A model generated the notes under the pieces. That model ran no database searches and was not told where the DNA came from. It saw nothing but the letters and a program-made list of their open reading frames with translations. The translations under genes were made by a program, and so were the position numbers. This document shows positions 1-5,635 of a stretch of 5,635 nucleotides of DNA, in pieces. This DNA comes from an uncultured Flammeovirgaceae bacterium (lineage in GTDB: Bacteria; Bacteroidota; Bacteroidia; Cytophagales; Cyclobacteriaceae). Position 1 is the first letter of the stretch. Every line of letters starts with the position of its first letter. The stretch is taken from the NCBI GenBank assembly GCA_946886805.1, contig CAMPJM010000300.1, forward strand, positions 1-5,635. The letters are read 5' to 3'.

Positions 1-702
1 GGAATATATTTTAGAGCAATAAGAACATCGTACAACATAGCAATTAAAGAGAAACTGGTAACGCAGGATCAATATCCTTTCAGGGAATATACAATAAAGA
101 CCGCCAAAGGAAAGGCTAAATTTGCCCTACCAAAAGAAGATATGCTTGCTATCAAAAATTTTGAAACTGAAAAAGGAACACGGTTAAGGGATTCACAAAA
201 CTGGTTTGTCCTCTCCTACTTGTGCCGTGGAATGAATTTTGGCGATATGTGTAGGCTAAAGTGGGAGAAGAACATCTTAGGCGATAGAATCTCATACATT
301 AGGGGAAAGACTGAAAGAACTGAAGCAGTAGAGGAGTTATTAAGTATTAAAATTACTGATTCAATAGCGGAAATACTTGCTGAATACAGTAACAATGATC
401 CCTACATATTACCAGTCCTGAAAGAAGGATTAACAGAAAAGCAAGAAAAACACAAGATTCAAGGCAAGTTGAAGTGGATCAATAAGGATCTACGGCATAT
501 AGCAACCGAACTCGGATTAGAAAATGCTGGTAAGCTTATTTTTTACGTAGCCAGACATACCTACGCTACTATTTTAAATGAATCGGGAGTAAATTTATTA
601 GAGATATCCGAATCTCTTGGCCATGGCAGCCTAAAAACTACTGAAGCCTATTTACATAGCATCGGAAGTAGGCTGGATAGAAATGATGAGTATTTGCTAT
701 AG
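1..702 (+). CDS. Tyrosine recombinase (phage-type integrase), C-terminal part, 5' end outside window
   Basis: The frame is open from base 1, so the gene starts left of the window; the ATG at 142 is internal. Numbering from the first visible codon, residues 1-45 (FRAIRTSYNIAIKEK, then YPF) resemble the end of the SAM-like core-binding domain, and about 50-225 are the catalytic domain. The catalytic set is present: Arg76 (LCRGMNFGDMCRL), Lys103 (IRGKTE), Arg185 in YVARHTYAT, His208 in LGHGSLKTT and the nucleophile Tyr217 (TEAYLH, codon 649-651). The His of the HxxR box is Tyr182, a common variant in Bacteroidota integrases. These enzymes cut and rejoin DNA at attachment sites through a 3'-phosphotyrosine link, moving integrative elements or inverting segments. 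Roughly the first 150-190 residues are missing if the family's usual 380-420 length applies. By eye it is more A/T-rich than the two large genes, which suits mobile DNA. Family is secure; the element type is unknown. Confidence 0.93.
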   Translation, partial: GIYFRAIRTSYNIAIKEKLVTQDQYPFREYTIKTAKGKAKFALPKEDMLAIKNFETEKGTRLRDSQNWFVLSYLCRGMNFGDMCRLKWEKNILGDRISYIRGKTERTEAVEELLSIKITDSIAEILAEYSNNDPYILPVLKEGLTEKQEKHKIQGKLKWINKDLRHIATELGLENAGKLIFYVARHTYATILNESGVNLLEISESLGHGSLKTTEAYLHSIGSRLDRNDEYLL

Positions 703-727
703 TTCTAAATCGCAGATGACTACAGGT

Positions 728-782
728 CTAAAAATCAGAAACAATTATAATTTCAAGCTCTAACACCTTTCCGGATTTTTAG
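728..782. repeat. 9-bp perfect inverted repeat with 37-base spacer
   Basis: CTAAAAATC at 728-736 is matched by GATTTTTAG at 774-782, just downstream of the recombinase stop. The arms are A/T-rich and widely spaced, and no T-tract follows, so this is not a good terminator. It may be a pair of recombinase arm-binding sites or a chance match. Confidence 0.3.
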
Positions 783-827
783 GGTTGAAGACGTTTTTAT
801 TTCACATTTTACTTATACAACAAAATA

Positions 828-845
828 GGCCCAGGTGGGCCCACC
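828..845. other. Overlapping G/C-rich palindromes ending in CCACC; candidate attachment-site core
   Basis: Two palindromes overlap: GGCCCA-GG-TGGGCC (828-841) and the perfect 12-mer GGTGGGCCCACC (834-845). The G/C richness stands out from the A/T-rich surroundings. Read on the plus strand, CCAGG TGGGCCC A CCA (832-846) has the layout of the last part of a tRNA: 3' T-stem strand, acceptor strand, discriminator base and CCA. A terminator follows at once. Lying 125 bases past a recombinase gene, it could be a regenerated tRNA 3' end at an integration junction. Against this, no TTCGA-type T-loop precedes it, so there is no complete tRNA here and the tRNA reading is inference. Confidence 0.35.
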
Positions 846-880
846 AAAAGCCTCTTTACGTAACGTGAAGGGGCTTTTTT
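846..880 (+). terminator. Intrinsic terminator after the recombinase region
   Basis: The arm AAAAGCCTCTTTACG (846-860) pairs with CGTGAAGGGGCTTTT (864-878) across a 3-base TAA loop, with only two G-U wobbles in 15 pairs. The T-tract runs from 875 to 880. This is a canonical rho-independent terminator for plus-strand transcription. It could end the recombinase transcript or, if the preceding block is a tRNA 3' end, be that tRNA's original terminator. Confidence 0.85.
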
Positions 881-883
881 AAT

Positions 884-906
884 ATTTCTAACCAAATTTC
901 TAACCA
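884..906. repeat. 11-bp tandem direct repeat ATTTCTAACCA
   Basis: ATTTCTAACCA occurs at 884-894 and again at 896-906, separated by one base (12-bp period). It begins four bases after the terminator. Short direct repeats of 10-12 bp beside an attachment core are typical of recombinase arm-type sites, which would fit the adjacent gene, but two copies could also be a small slippage duplication. Confidence 0.55.
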
Positions 907-1091
907 TTAAGAGGTCAAAAGTTTCGGATTTAATTTAATCAATAATTGTTCGATCCCTTTCGTTTTTTTTGAGTAAAGGAAGAGTTCAAGCTGAATTTTT
1001 GGAATAGGTTGGTGCTATTCTACACTATCCGCTACCAATGATTCGTCTACATTCAAATCTACACTCTCTTCCATAGATACACTTTTTGTAA

Positions 1092-1131
1092 ATTCGGCTT
1101 TGACAGAGCCATGCCTTTGGCGTAGTCGAAT
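1092..1131. repeat. Imperfect palindrome, possible dispersed REP-like repeat
   Basis: Outer arms ATTCGGCT (1092-1099) and AGTCGAAT (1124-1131) pair with one G-U wobble, and an inner stem GCCA/TGGC (1108-1111 with 1118-1121) closes a six-base loop. The minus-strand reading starts TTCGACTACGCC, similar to intergenic palindromic repeats I recall from Bacteroidota genomes. Only one copy is present here, so dispersal cannot be shown. Confidence 0.35.
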
Positions 1132-1525
1132 CAATTATTTGTTAATATAAAAGTTTCCAAAATAACATTTCCCGTAAATGATGAATTTGAAAATCAGTTT
1201 ATGGATTTCCTGCTTTCTATATGATCTGGATAGAACAGACACTGATGGGATAAGTTAAAGGAATTCATATTGCATGTCAGAAATATGGTGCCAAAACAAA
1301 GAATTGCATTTTCTTGATTTGTTCGCCAATTTTTCCCGCTTGATTCACAAAAACTGATGAATACCTTAAATCAAAATCAGCTTAGCCTTACCAGCCCAAT
1401 GCACTTAAAGAACCTGAGCCTTCTGCGGATTACGTTCCATAAATATTTGGAGGTGGAAGGATAACTTTCACCTTTTTCGCTCTTATAGTATTGACAGACT
1501 TAAATCCGGGATTATTGAAGGCCCC

Positions 1526-1558
1526 GCGTGTTTTGAGTAGGATGGTGAAAAAACACGC
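1526..1558. repeat. 9-bp perfect inverted repeat, 15-base loop
   Basis: GCGTGTTTT (1526-1534) is matched exactly by AAAACACGC (1550-1558). No T-tract follows on either strand, so it is not a typical terminator. It sits about 180-210 bases upstream of the GH76 start, where an operator or leader hairpin is possible. Confidence 0.45.
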
Positions 1559-1611
1559 CTAACCTGAAGTGAAAGGCCCAATCCAGGCAATTAAAGGATT
1601 ATTTTTTTGAT

Positions 1612-1649
1612 TGCTTCTCATCAACCGATTGGTAATTGATGATGAAGCA
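1612..1649 (+). promoter_or_regulatory. Hairpin or operator-like inverted repeat in the GH76 upstream region
   Basis: TGCTTC-T-CATCA (1612-1623) pairs with TGATG-AT-GAAGCA (1637-1649), giving 11 base pairs around a small internal loop; ACC/GGT (1624-1626 with 1631-1633) can extend the stem inward. It ends 85 bases before the GH76 ATG. As DNA it could bind a dimeric regulator; as RNA it would be a stable leader hairpin. A run of seven T lies just upstream, not downstream, so termination is unlikely. No confident promoter (TTTG with TAnnTTTG) was found nearby. Confidence 0.45.
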
Positions 1650-1734
1650 GGATATAGGGGAATATTTACCCAAGCAGAAGCTCATATCCAAGATAAAATA
1701 GAAATTTTTTTTTCAATTATAAACCCCTATAGCT

Positions 1735-3384
1735 ATGAAAAGCCTAATGTTAATGATTGCCGGATTTGCCATTACAACCTACACATTTGCTCAGAGTACA
1801 AGTTACGCGTCCCTGGCCGAACAAGCCCAGGAAAAGCTGCACGATGATTTCAGATCGTCAAGCGGTTCGTATTATATTGAAAATAACGGTACAAGCAACA
1901 CTTACTTCCATTATTGGTGGAATGCACATGCGCTCGATGTGTTGGTGGACGGTTACCTAAGGACCAATGATAACAAGTACCTCACGAGGATAAACACTCT
2001 GGTCAGCAACTGGAGCAATAACAATGGGGGAACCATCTACAAAGATTTCTATGATGATATGGAATGGTTTGCTCTTTCGTTATTCAGGGTTTATGAGTCA
2101 ACTGGAAACACTGATTTTCTAAACATCTCTACCTCAATTTGGGACGATATAAAGACAGGCAAGAATGGCCAACAGGGAGGTGGCATAGCCTGGAAAAAGG
2201 ACCAGCTCGACTACAAAAATGTGGCCGCCAACGCTCCTGCAATTATTTACGCGTGCAGAAGGCATCAGATGTGGGGGCACAGTTGGGAACTTGACCTCGC
2301 CAACGAACTTTACACTTGGCTGAAAAGCACGCTGGTAACCCCAGACGGAAGGGTGCGCGATGGGATCAACCGGGAAGGAAACGGCTTAGTTGATGACTGG
2401 CAGTTTACCTACAATTACGGCGTGTTCGTGGGGGCGGCACTGGAAATGTACCAATCTACCGGAAACACCTCTTATCTTAATGACGCGATAACTTCCGCAG
2501 ACTATGCCATACAACACGCAGGCCTCACCACCAACGGTATATTTAAGAATGAGGGAGACAGGGACGCTGGCTTATTTAAAGGAATATTGGTAAGGTACCT
2601 CACTTTATTGTCAGAAGAGACTGCGGTTTCTTCCGCAAAAAGGGATTATTACAAGGACATTCTTGAAGATCAGGCCGAGTCGATTGCAACCGTAGGGTTT
2701 AACAATAATTCGAAACTGATAGGGCTTGATTGGGCACAGACCGCAGGTACTTCCACTTGGATGTCCGCACAACTCAGCGGTATCATGATGCTGGAAATGG
2801 CCGCGAATCTCGGATTTAACATTCCTCAGACTTCCGGTGTCGTCACGCTTTTCGAAGGCTGTAACTACGGTGGATATGCAATATCGTTGGCTGCTGGCAG
2901 CTATAGTTTGGACCAGTTGGAGGCAATGGGTGTGATAAACGACGATATTTCTTCCATTGAAGTCCAGAACGGTTTTGAAGCTGTTTTATATCAACACCAT
3001 GACTTTAGCGGAAATGTACTTGTAAAATCAGCATCGGATGATTGCCTCGTCAACGATAATTTCAATGACGACGTCAGTTCGCTGGTGGTTTCCCAAAGCA
3101 GCTCAAATTCTGCTGAAAGCTTGAGCAACAATGGAAACCTTCAAGAAAATAGCATTTTTCCTAACCCTGTGAAAAGAGGCAGCGATTTGCGAATTCATTT
3201 GGAAAGTCCGCAGCTTCAATCAGAAGTGCGGTTGTTGGATTTTATGGGAAACCTGATTTATCATGTTCCTGAAACCTCGGGTTCTGAAGTTGTAATTTCC
3301 ACAGGGACAATGCTATCTGGCACCTATTTACTCCAAGTTATTGCCGAAGGTCAGGTGAAGGCAAAGAAAGTGATCATAAACTAA
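1735..3384 (+). CDS. Secreted GH76 family glycoside hydrolase (endo-alpha-1,6-mannanase type) with beta/gamma-crystallin and T9SS sorting domains
   Basis: This 549-residue protein has four parts. Residues 1-19 are a signal peptide (MKSLMLMIAGFAITTYTFA, cut before Gln20). Residues about 25-362 match GH76, with the characteristic Asp pair Asp107-Asp108 in FYDDMEWFALSLFR, plus aromatic-rich stretches such as YFHYWWNAHALDV. GH76 enzymes hydrolyse alpha-1,6-mannosidic bonds in the mannan backbone, retaining configuration. Residues about 369-454 form a two-motif beta/gamma-crystallin domain, each half ending in a calcium motif (NDDISS 402-407, NDDVSS 444-449); Cys376 and Cys437 could form a disulfide. 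After a Ser/Asn-rich linker, residues about 474-549 are a type A T9SS sorting domain (IFPNPV, GTYLLQV, terminal KKVIIN). The product should cross the outer membrane and act at the surface or outside. The ATG is fixed by the signal peptide; no Shine-Dalgarno site is seen, but an A/T-rich leader with T9 precedes it. Substrate is inferred from family. Confidence 0.93.
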   Translation: MKSLMLMIAGFAITTYTFAQSTSYASLAEQAQEKLHDDFRSSSGSYYIENNGTSNTYFHYWWNAHALDVLVDGYLRTNDNKYLTRINTLVSNWSNNNGGTIYKDFYDDMEWFALSLFRVYESTGNTDFLNISTSIWDDIKTGKNGQQGGGIAWKKDQLDYKNVAANAPAIIYACRRHQMWGHSWELDLANELYTWLKSTLVTPDGRVRDGINREGNGLVDDWQFTYNYGVFVGAALEMYQSTGNTSYLNDAITSADYAIQHAGLTTNGIFKNEGDRDAGLFKGILVRYLTLLSEETAVSSAKRDYYKDILEDQAESIATVGFNNNSKLIGLDWAQTAGTSTWMSAQLSGIMMLEMAANLGFNIPQTSGVVTLFEGCNYGGYAISLAAGSYSLDQLEAMGVINDDISSIEVQNGFEAVLYQHHDFSGNVLVKSASDDCLVNDNFNDDVSSLVVSQSSSNSAESLSNNGNLQENSIFPNPVKRGSDLRIHLESPQLQSEVRLLDFMGNLIYHVPETSGSEVVISTGTMLSGTYLLQVIAEGQVKAKKVIIN

Positions 3385-3433
3385 AGGCTCAACATTTAGG
3401 ACCTACTCCGAGCTTAAAATGTTTTAAAATAAG

Positions 3434-3467
3434 AAAAGCCTGCGCTCGTTCAAATGCAGGCTTTTTT
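3434..3467. terminator. Shared terminator between convergent genes
   Basis: AAAAGCCTGC (3434-3443) pairs perfectly with GCAGGCTTTT (3456-3465) around a 12-base loop, followed by T to 3467. The stem starts 49 bases after the GH76 stop. Read on the minus strand the hairpin is followed by TTTTCTTATTTT, so it can also end the phosphoesterase transcript, whose stop lies 53 bases away. It is a strong bidirectional rho-independent terminator. Confidence 0.9.
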
Positions 3468-3520
3468 GGTAGTTTTAAAGTCGTTAAAAACACCCTTTGA
3501 GGTGAAAAACTCCTAGAAGT

Positions 3521-5401
3521 TTACTTCTCGATATCCAAATAGTCTTTCAACCTGCCATCGCTATCATACATCTTAAGGTTTAAAGTATTACGAAAGATAT
3601 TAACTGTAAAATAATGATGTCCTCTATAGGTTTTGGCACTAAACCAAGCTCTTGAAGGAGCAAAATCTTCCAAGTTTCCTCCTCCTCCACCACCCTGCAC
3701 ATAAATGACACCGTTCTGAGTATTTACCATTCCTTCTTTTATGGGCAATGTGCGTTGATATGTATGCAGATGGCCAAATAAAACCATATCTACCTCATAT
3801 TTTTCGTATAAGGGAGCGATTTTCCTGATATCAAGATCTCCCAGTGTTCCACTTCCCTTCCAGGAATCGCCATAGTCATCTTCATCTGCAGAATAAGGTG
3901 CGTGATGGTGAGCCACAAATTTCCAGGTGGCGGTAGAATTTTTCAGCTTTTCTTCTAACCACAAATATTGCTTGCCTCCTGGTTTAAAATCCTCCTTTTC
4001 ATTGCTGTTCAGCATAAAGAATTCAGCATTTCCATATCGAAAATTATAATAGCTCTCATTGCCGGGTAGCGCATGGTATTTTTTATACCAGAAAAGGTCA
4101 TCTTCACCGTTTCCGGGAACGGGAAATATAGGAACCCTGCTGGTTAGCTGGGTAATCCCGGCGAAAAATTCATAATTCCATTCGAATTTATGATCCGCTT
4201 TCCCACCATCCGTCATGTCGCCAACATGAAGCAAAAAATTTGGACGCTCTTCCCAAATCTGCTTTGCTATCCTGTTGTTGATGTGCGGCCGGGCTTCTGT
4301 GTCGCCCGATACGGCAAAAGAAAAAGGTGCTGTTTTTGCTACTGCCGTCTGAAAAGTAAGTACTCCTGACTCTATGGAGGTTCCGTCTGCGGCAACAGCC
4401 CTAACATTATAGAAATAAGTAGTGCCCCGTTTCAGATTATCCAACATTACTTCATGAATATAATCTTCCTGCTTTTCTCCCTTTTCAATAGGGATCTTCA
4501 AGGTACTTACTTCTATTTTCTTATCTAGGGGTACAGATTCGCCATATTCAATAAAAGCACTGGCTGGGCGATCTGTTTCCCATAAAATCCGCATACTATT
4601 TTGGGTCGCATAATTTAGATAAGGGCCTGCATTGAAATGAAATAAATCAGGATAAAGCTTCCCTTCCACAACCAAATTCTTAAAAGCTGTAAAATTTTGA
4701 TTTACCCCATCAAAATCCAATGCTTTATCATAAATCCTAAGGTTCTTTAACAAATTTCCAAGTTCCATATAGGGTTCATTTTTCATATACGCCGCAACTT
4801 CCAGCTCATATTCATCTGCCGGGTATTGCTCTCGTGTACCAGCATTCATTTTATTTACAAGTTCACCGTTCAGGTACAAAGCCATGTCTTTACCATCGAA
4901 CACCGCCACTATGTACATCCAATAGCTTTTCCAGCCCCTTTTTGCAATAGAATGGCTGACAATATCCGAAAAAGGGGATTCTTTTGTTTTTAAAGCAAAT
5001 ACTATTTCTTTATCATAGTATCCCAGCAACCAGGATGGCTCTTGAGCGCCATTTTTACTTTTTACAGTCACCAGTGCACCTATGGGTTGGTTTACGTGGT
5101 TGACCATCCACATTTCAATGGTAAAAGGCCCGGAAGGAAGCTTCTTTGATTCCAGGAAATTGAGAATTCTTTCTGTTGGCTCTTCTCCGTAAAATAACAA
5201 GGGAAAGCTGGCGTGATTCACGGGTTGAATTGGCGTGGCCGGCGCTTTGATCCTGGGTCCGGGATAATTCTCAGCTTTATTTTCTAAAACGTAATCAGGC
5301 CAGAACCACCAGTCACCTACTGGCGTGATAGTTTCCCGGCCCTTGCCTTCCGTTATTAGAAGGCAGTTCAAAAAGAGGACTAATATAGAGTAATATTTCA
5401 T
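3521..5401 (-). CDS. Exported LamG-like / FN3-like / metallophosphoesterase protein (purple acid phosphatase-like)
   Basis: I place the start at 5401 (626 residues) because MKYYSILVLFLNCLLITEGKG is a signal peptide; the frame stays open to an ATG at 5446, but that start would put a charged, non-signal stretch in front. Residues about 90-243 look like a concanavalin/LamG fold (PFTIEMWMV, MALYLNGELV). Residues 255-354 resemble the FN3-like N domain of purple acid phosphatases (TQNSMRILWETDRPASAFIEYG, GTTYFYNVRA). Residues 359-585 are a calcineurin-like phosphoesterase: GDTE (Asp367), GDMTD (Asp395), GNGE (Asn431), HHHAPY (498-503) and GHLHTYQRT (His544, His546). It should hydrolyse phosphate esters with two metal ions in the periplasm or envelope. 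Two departures: the usual GNHE His is Gly432, and the GDxxY Tyr is Asp398, so a purple Fe-tyrosinate site is not expected. There is no lipobox (Cys12 is preceded by Asn) and no T9SS sorting domain. Substrate unknown. It converges on the GH76 gene. Confidence 0.9.
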   Translation of the reverse strand: MKYYSILVLFLNCLLITEGKGRETITPVGDWWFWPDYVLENKAENYPGPRIKAPATPIQPVNHASFPLLFYGEEPTERILNFLESKKLPSGPFTIEMWMVNHVNQPIGALVTVKSKNGAQEPSWLLGYYDKEIVFALKTKESPFSDIVSHSIAKRGWKSYWMYIVAVFDGKDMALYLNGELVNKMNAGTREQYPADEYELEVAAYMKNEPYMELGNLLKNLRIYDKALDFDGVNQNFTAFKNLVVEGKLYPDLFHFNAGPYLNYATQNSMRILWETDRPASAFIEYGESVPLDKKIEVSTLKIPIEKGEKQEDYIHEVMLDNLKRGTTYFYNVRAVAADGTSIESGVLTFQTAVAKTAPFSFAVSGDTEARPHINNRIAKQIWEERPNFLLHVGDMTDGGKADHKFEWNYEFFAGITQLTSRVPIFPVPGNGEDDLFWYKKYHALPGNESYYNFRYGNAEFFMLNSNEKEDFKPGGKQYLWLEEKLKNSTATWKFVAHHHAPYSADEDDYGDSWKGSGTLGDLDIRKIAPLYEKYEVDMVLFGHLHTYQRTLPIKEGMVNTQNGVIYVQGGGGGGNLEDFAPSRAWFSAKTYRGHHYFTVNIFRNTLNLKMYDSDGRLKDYLDIEK

Positions 5402-5404
5402 GTG

Positions 5405-5414
5405 TAAACGTTTA
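5405..5414 (-). promoter_or_regulatory. Palindrome TAAACGTTTA next to the phosphoesterase start; LacI-type operator candidate
   Basis: A perfect 10-bp palindrome with a central CG ends three bases upstream of the ATG at 5401. LacI/GalR-family operators often have this form (AAACGTTT core). A repressor here would block transcription or translation start. No regulator gene is in the window, so the family assignment is inference. Confidence 0.4.
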
Positions 5415-5434
5415 TTTCCAATAGCAACAGACAA

Positions 5435-5450
5435 TCGCATGATCATGTGA
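5435..5450. promoter_or_regulatory. Imperfect 16-bp palindrome around CATGATCATG
   Basis: TCGCATGATCATGTGA matches its own reverse complement at 14 of 16 positions, with a perfect CATGATCATG core at 5438-5447. It lies 34-49 bases upstream of the preferred phosphoesterase start and overlaps the alternative ATGs at 5446 and 5440. A protein-binding site at the promoter or leader is possible; no -33/-7 promoter was confidently located between 5402 and 5543. Confidence 0.35.
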
Positions 5451-5543
5451 TGGCAATATTTTGACCCTTAAAGAGAGAGCGTTTAATGGTCTGATGTTCT
5501 GAGGATTTCTATCAACTTTACTTAATTCACACAACGGGTTATT

Positions 5544-5635
5544 TTATTTAGAAAACTCAAGAGAATCCATTATTGCATTGTCCAAACCCAAAATTTTAAT
5601 AGTGGCCTTTTTCCCTGTTATATGAAATCGGGCGA
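5544..5635 (-). CDS. Possible C-terminal end of an unrecognised protein, cut by the window edge
   Basis: On the minus strand a frame is open from the window edge to a TAA at 5544-5546, giving 29 residues that include GKKATIKILGLDNAIMDSL and end in EFSK. The composition is protein-like, with alternating hydrophobic residues as in a final beta strand, but 29 open codons can occur by chance in A/T-rich DNA. If real, the gene lies upstream of the phosphoesterase in the same direction, with a 142-base gap holding two palindromes, so separate transcription is likely. No family is recognised. Confidence 0.4.
   Translation of the reverse strand, partial: ARFHITGKKATIKILGLDNAIMDSLEFSK

Larger units (their letters stand above)
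907..1734. other. Long intergenic region without a convincing gene
   Basis: Neither strand shows an open frame with convincing length or family features. Visible contents are a T8 run at 963-970, a repeat-like palindrome near 1092-1131, inverted repeats at 1526-1558 and 1612-1649, and a T9 run at 1715-1723 just before the GH76 start. Tiny open frames exist (minus 1015-1134, 39 codons; plus 1274-1357 and 1357-1464) but have no ribosome site or recognisable product. I read the left part as junction or decayed DNA and the right part, from about 1480, as the promoter and leader of the GH76 gene. Confidence 0.6.

Noticed and set aside
770..846. Complete tRNA gene ending in CCACCA
   Set aside because: No T-loop TTC sequence, anticodon arm or 5' acceptor strand is found upstream; only the 3' terminal part is tRNA-like.
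1181..1258. Short plus-strand frame beginning MNLKISLWISCFLY, resembling a lipoprotein signal
   Set aside because: Stops after 25 codons, has no proper lipobox and no continuing frame; most likely chance.
1491..1518. Sigma70-like promoter TTGACA with a weak TATTGA box
   Set aside because: The -10 match and spacing are poor, and Bacteroidota promoters use a different consensus (TTTG and TAnnTTTG).
1611..1847. Plus-strand open frame of 78 codons overlapping the GH76 start
   Set aside because: It covers the hairpin and leader, starts on a TTG, has no recognisable features and runs into the GH76 signal-peptide region in another frame; it is a shadow frame.
1757..1960. Plus-strand open frame of 67 codons inside the GH76 gene
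   Set aside because: Lies wholly inside the well-supported GH76 coding sequence in a different frame and has no domain-like features.
5402..5446. Longer N-terminus for the phosphoesterase starting at 5446
   Set aside because: It adds 15 charged residues in front of a clear signal peptide and would place both palindromes inside coding sequence.

Overview
The window looks like Bacteroidota DNA, most likely Flavobacteriia, Cytophagia or a relative. The strongest reason is the last ~75 residues of the mannanase-like protein, which form a type IX secretion (Por/T9SS) sorting domain, a system confined to this phylum. The tyrosine recombinase has the Bacteroidota-style YxARHT box, the leaders are A/T-rich without Shine-Dalgarno sequences, and the base composition is moderately A/T-rich.

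Layout: (1) 1-702, plus strand: the C-terminal part of a tyrosine recombinase whose start lies left of the window, so a mobile or integrated element probably extends leftwards. (2) 703-906: a palindromic G/C-rich block ending in CCACCA runs straight into an intrinsic terminator and then an 11-bp tandem repeat. This is a reasonable but unproven candidate for the attachment end of that element. (3) 907-1734: over 800 bases without a convincing gene. They hold a repeat-like imperfect palindrome, two clear inverted repeats and a few tiny open frames of doubtful reality. (4) 1735-3384, plus: a secreted GH76 (endo-alpha-1,6-mannanase family) enzyme fused to a calcium-motif beta/gamma-crystallin domain and a T9SS sorting domain. 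(5) 3434-3467: a perfect hairpin terminator between two convergent genes, probably working in both directions. (6) 3521-5401, minus: an exported protein with a LamG-like domain, a fibronectin-III/purple-acid-phosphatase N-like domain and a metallophosphoesterase domain, with two departures from the textbook metal-site motifs. (7) 5402-5543: its upstream region, with two palindromes that could be operators. (8) 5544-5635, minus: possibly the last 29 codons of another gene entering from the right.

The GH76 enzyme would be carried across the outer membrane and attached to or released from the cell surface, where it would cut the alpha-1,6-mannan backbone of fungal or yeast-type mannans. The phosphoesterase carries an export signal but no sorting domain, so it is probably periplasmic or envelope-located. 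Because yeast mannan can be phosphorylated, a link between the two is attractive, but the genes are convergent and not one operon, so shared function is inference. No CRISPR array, rRNA or complete tRNA was seen.
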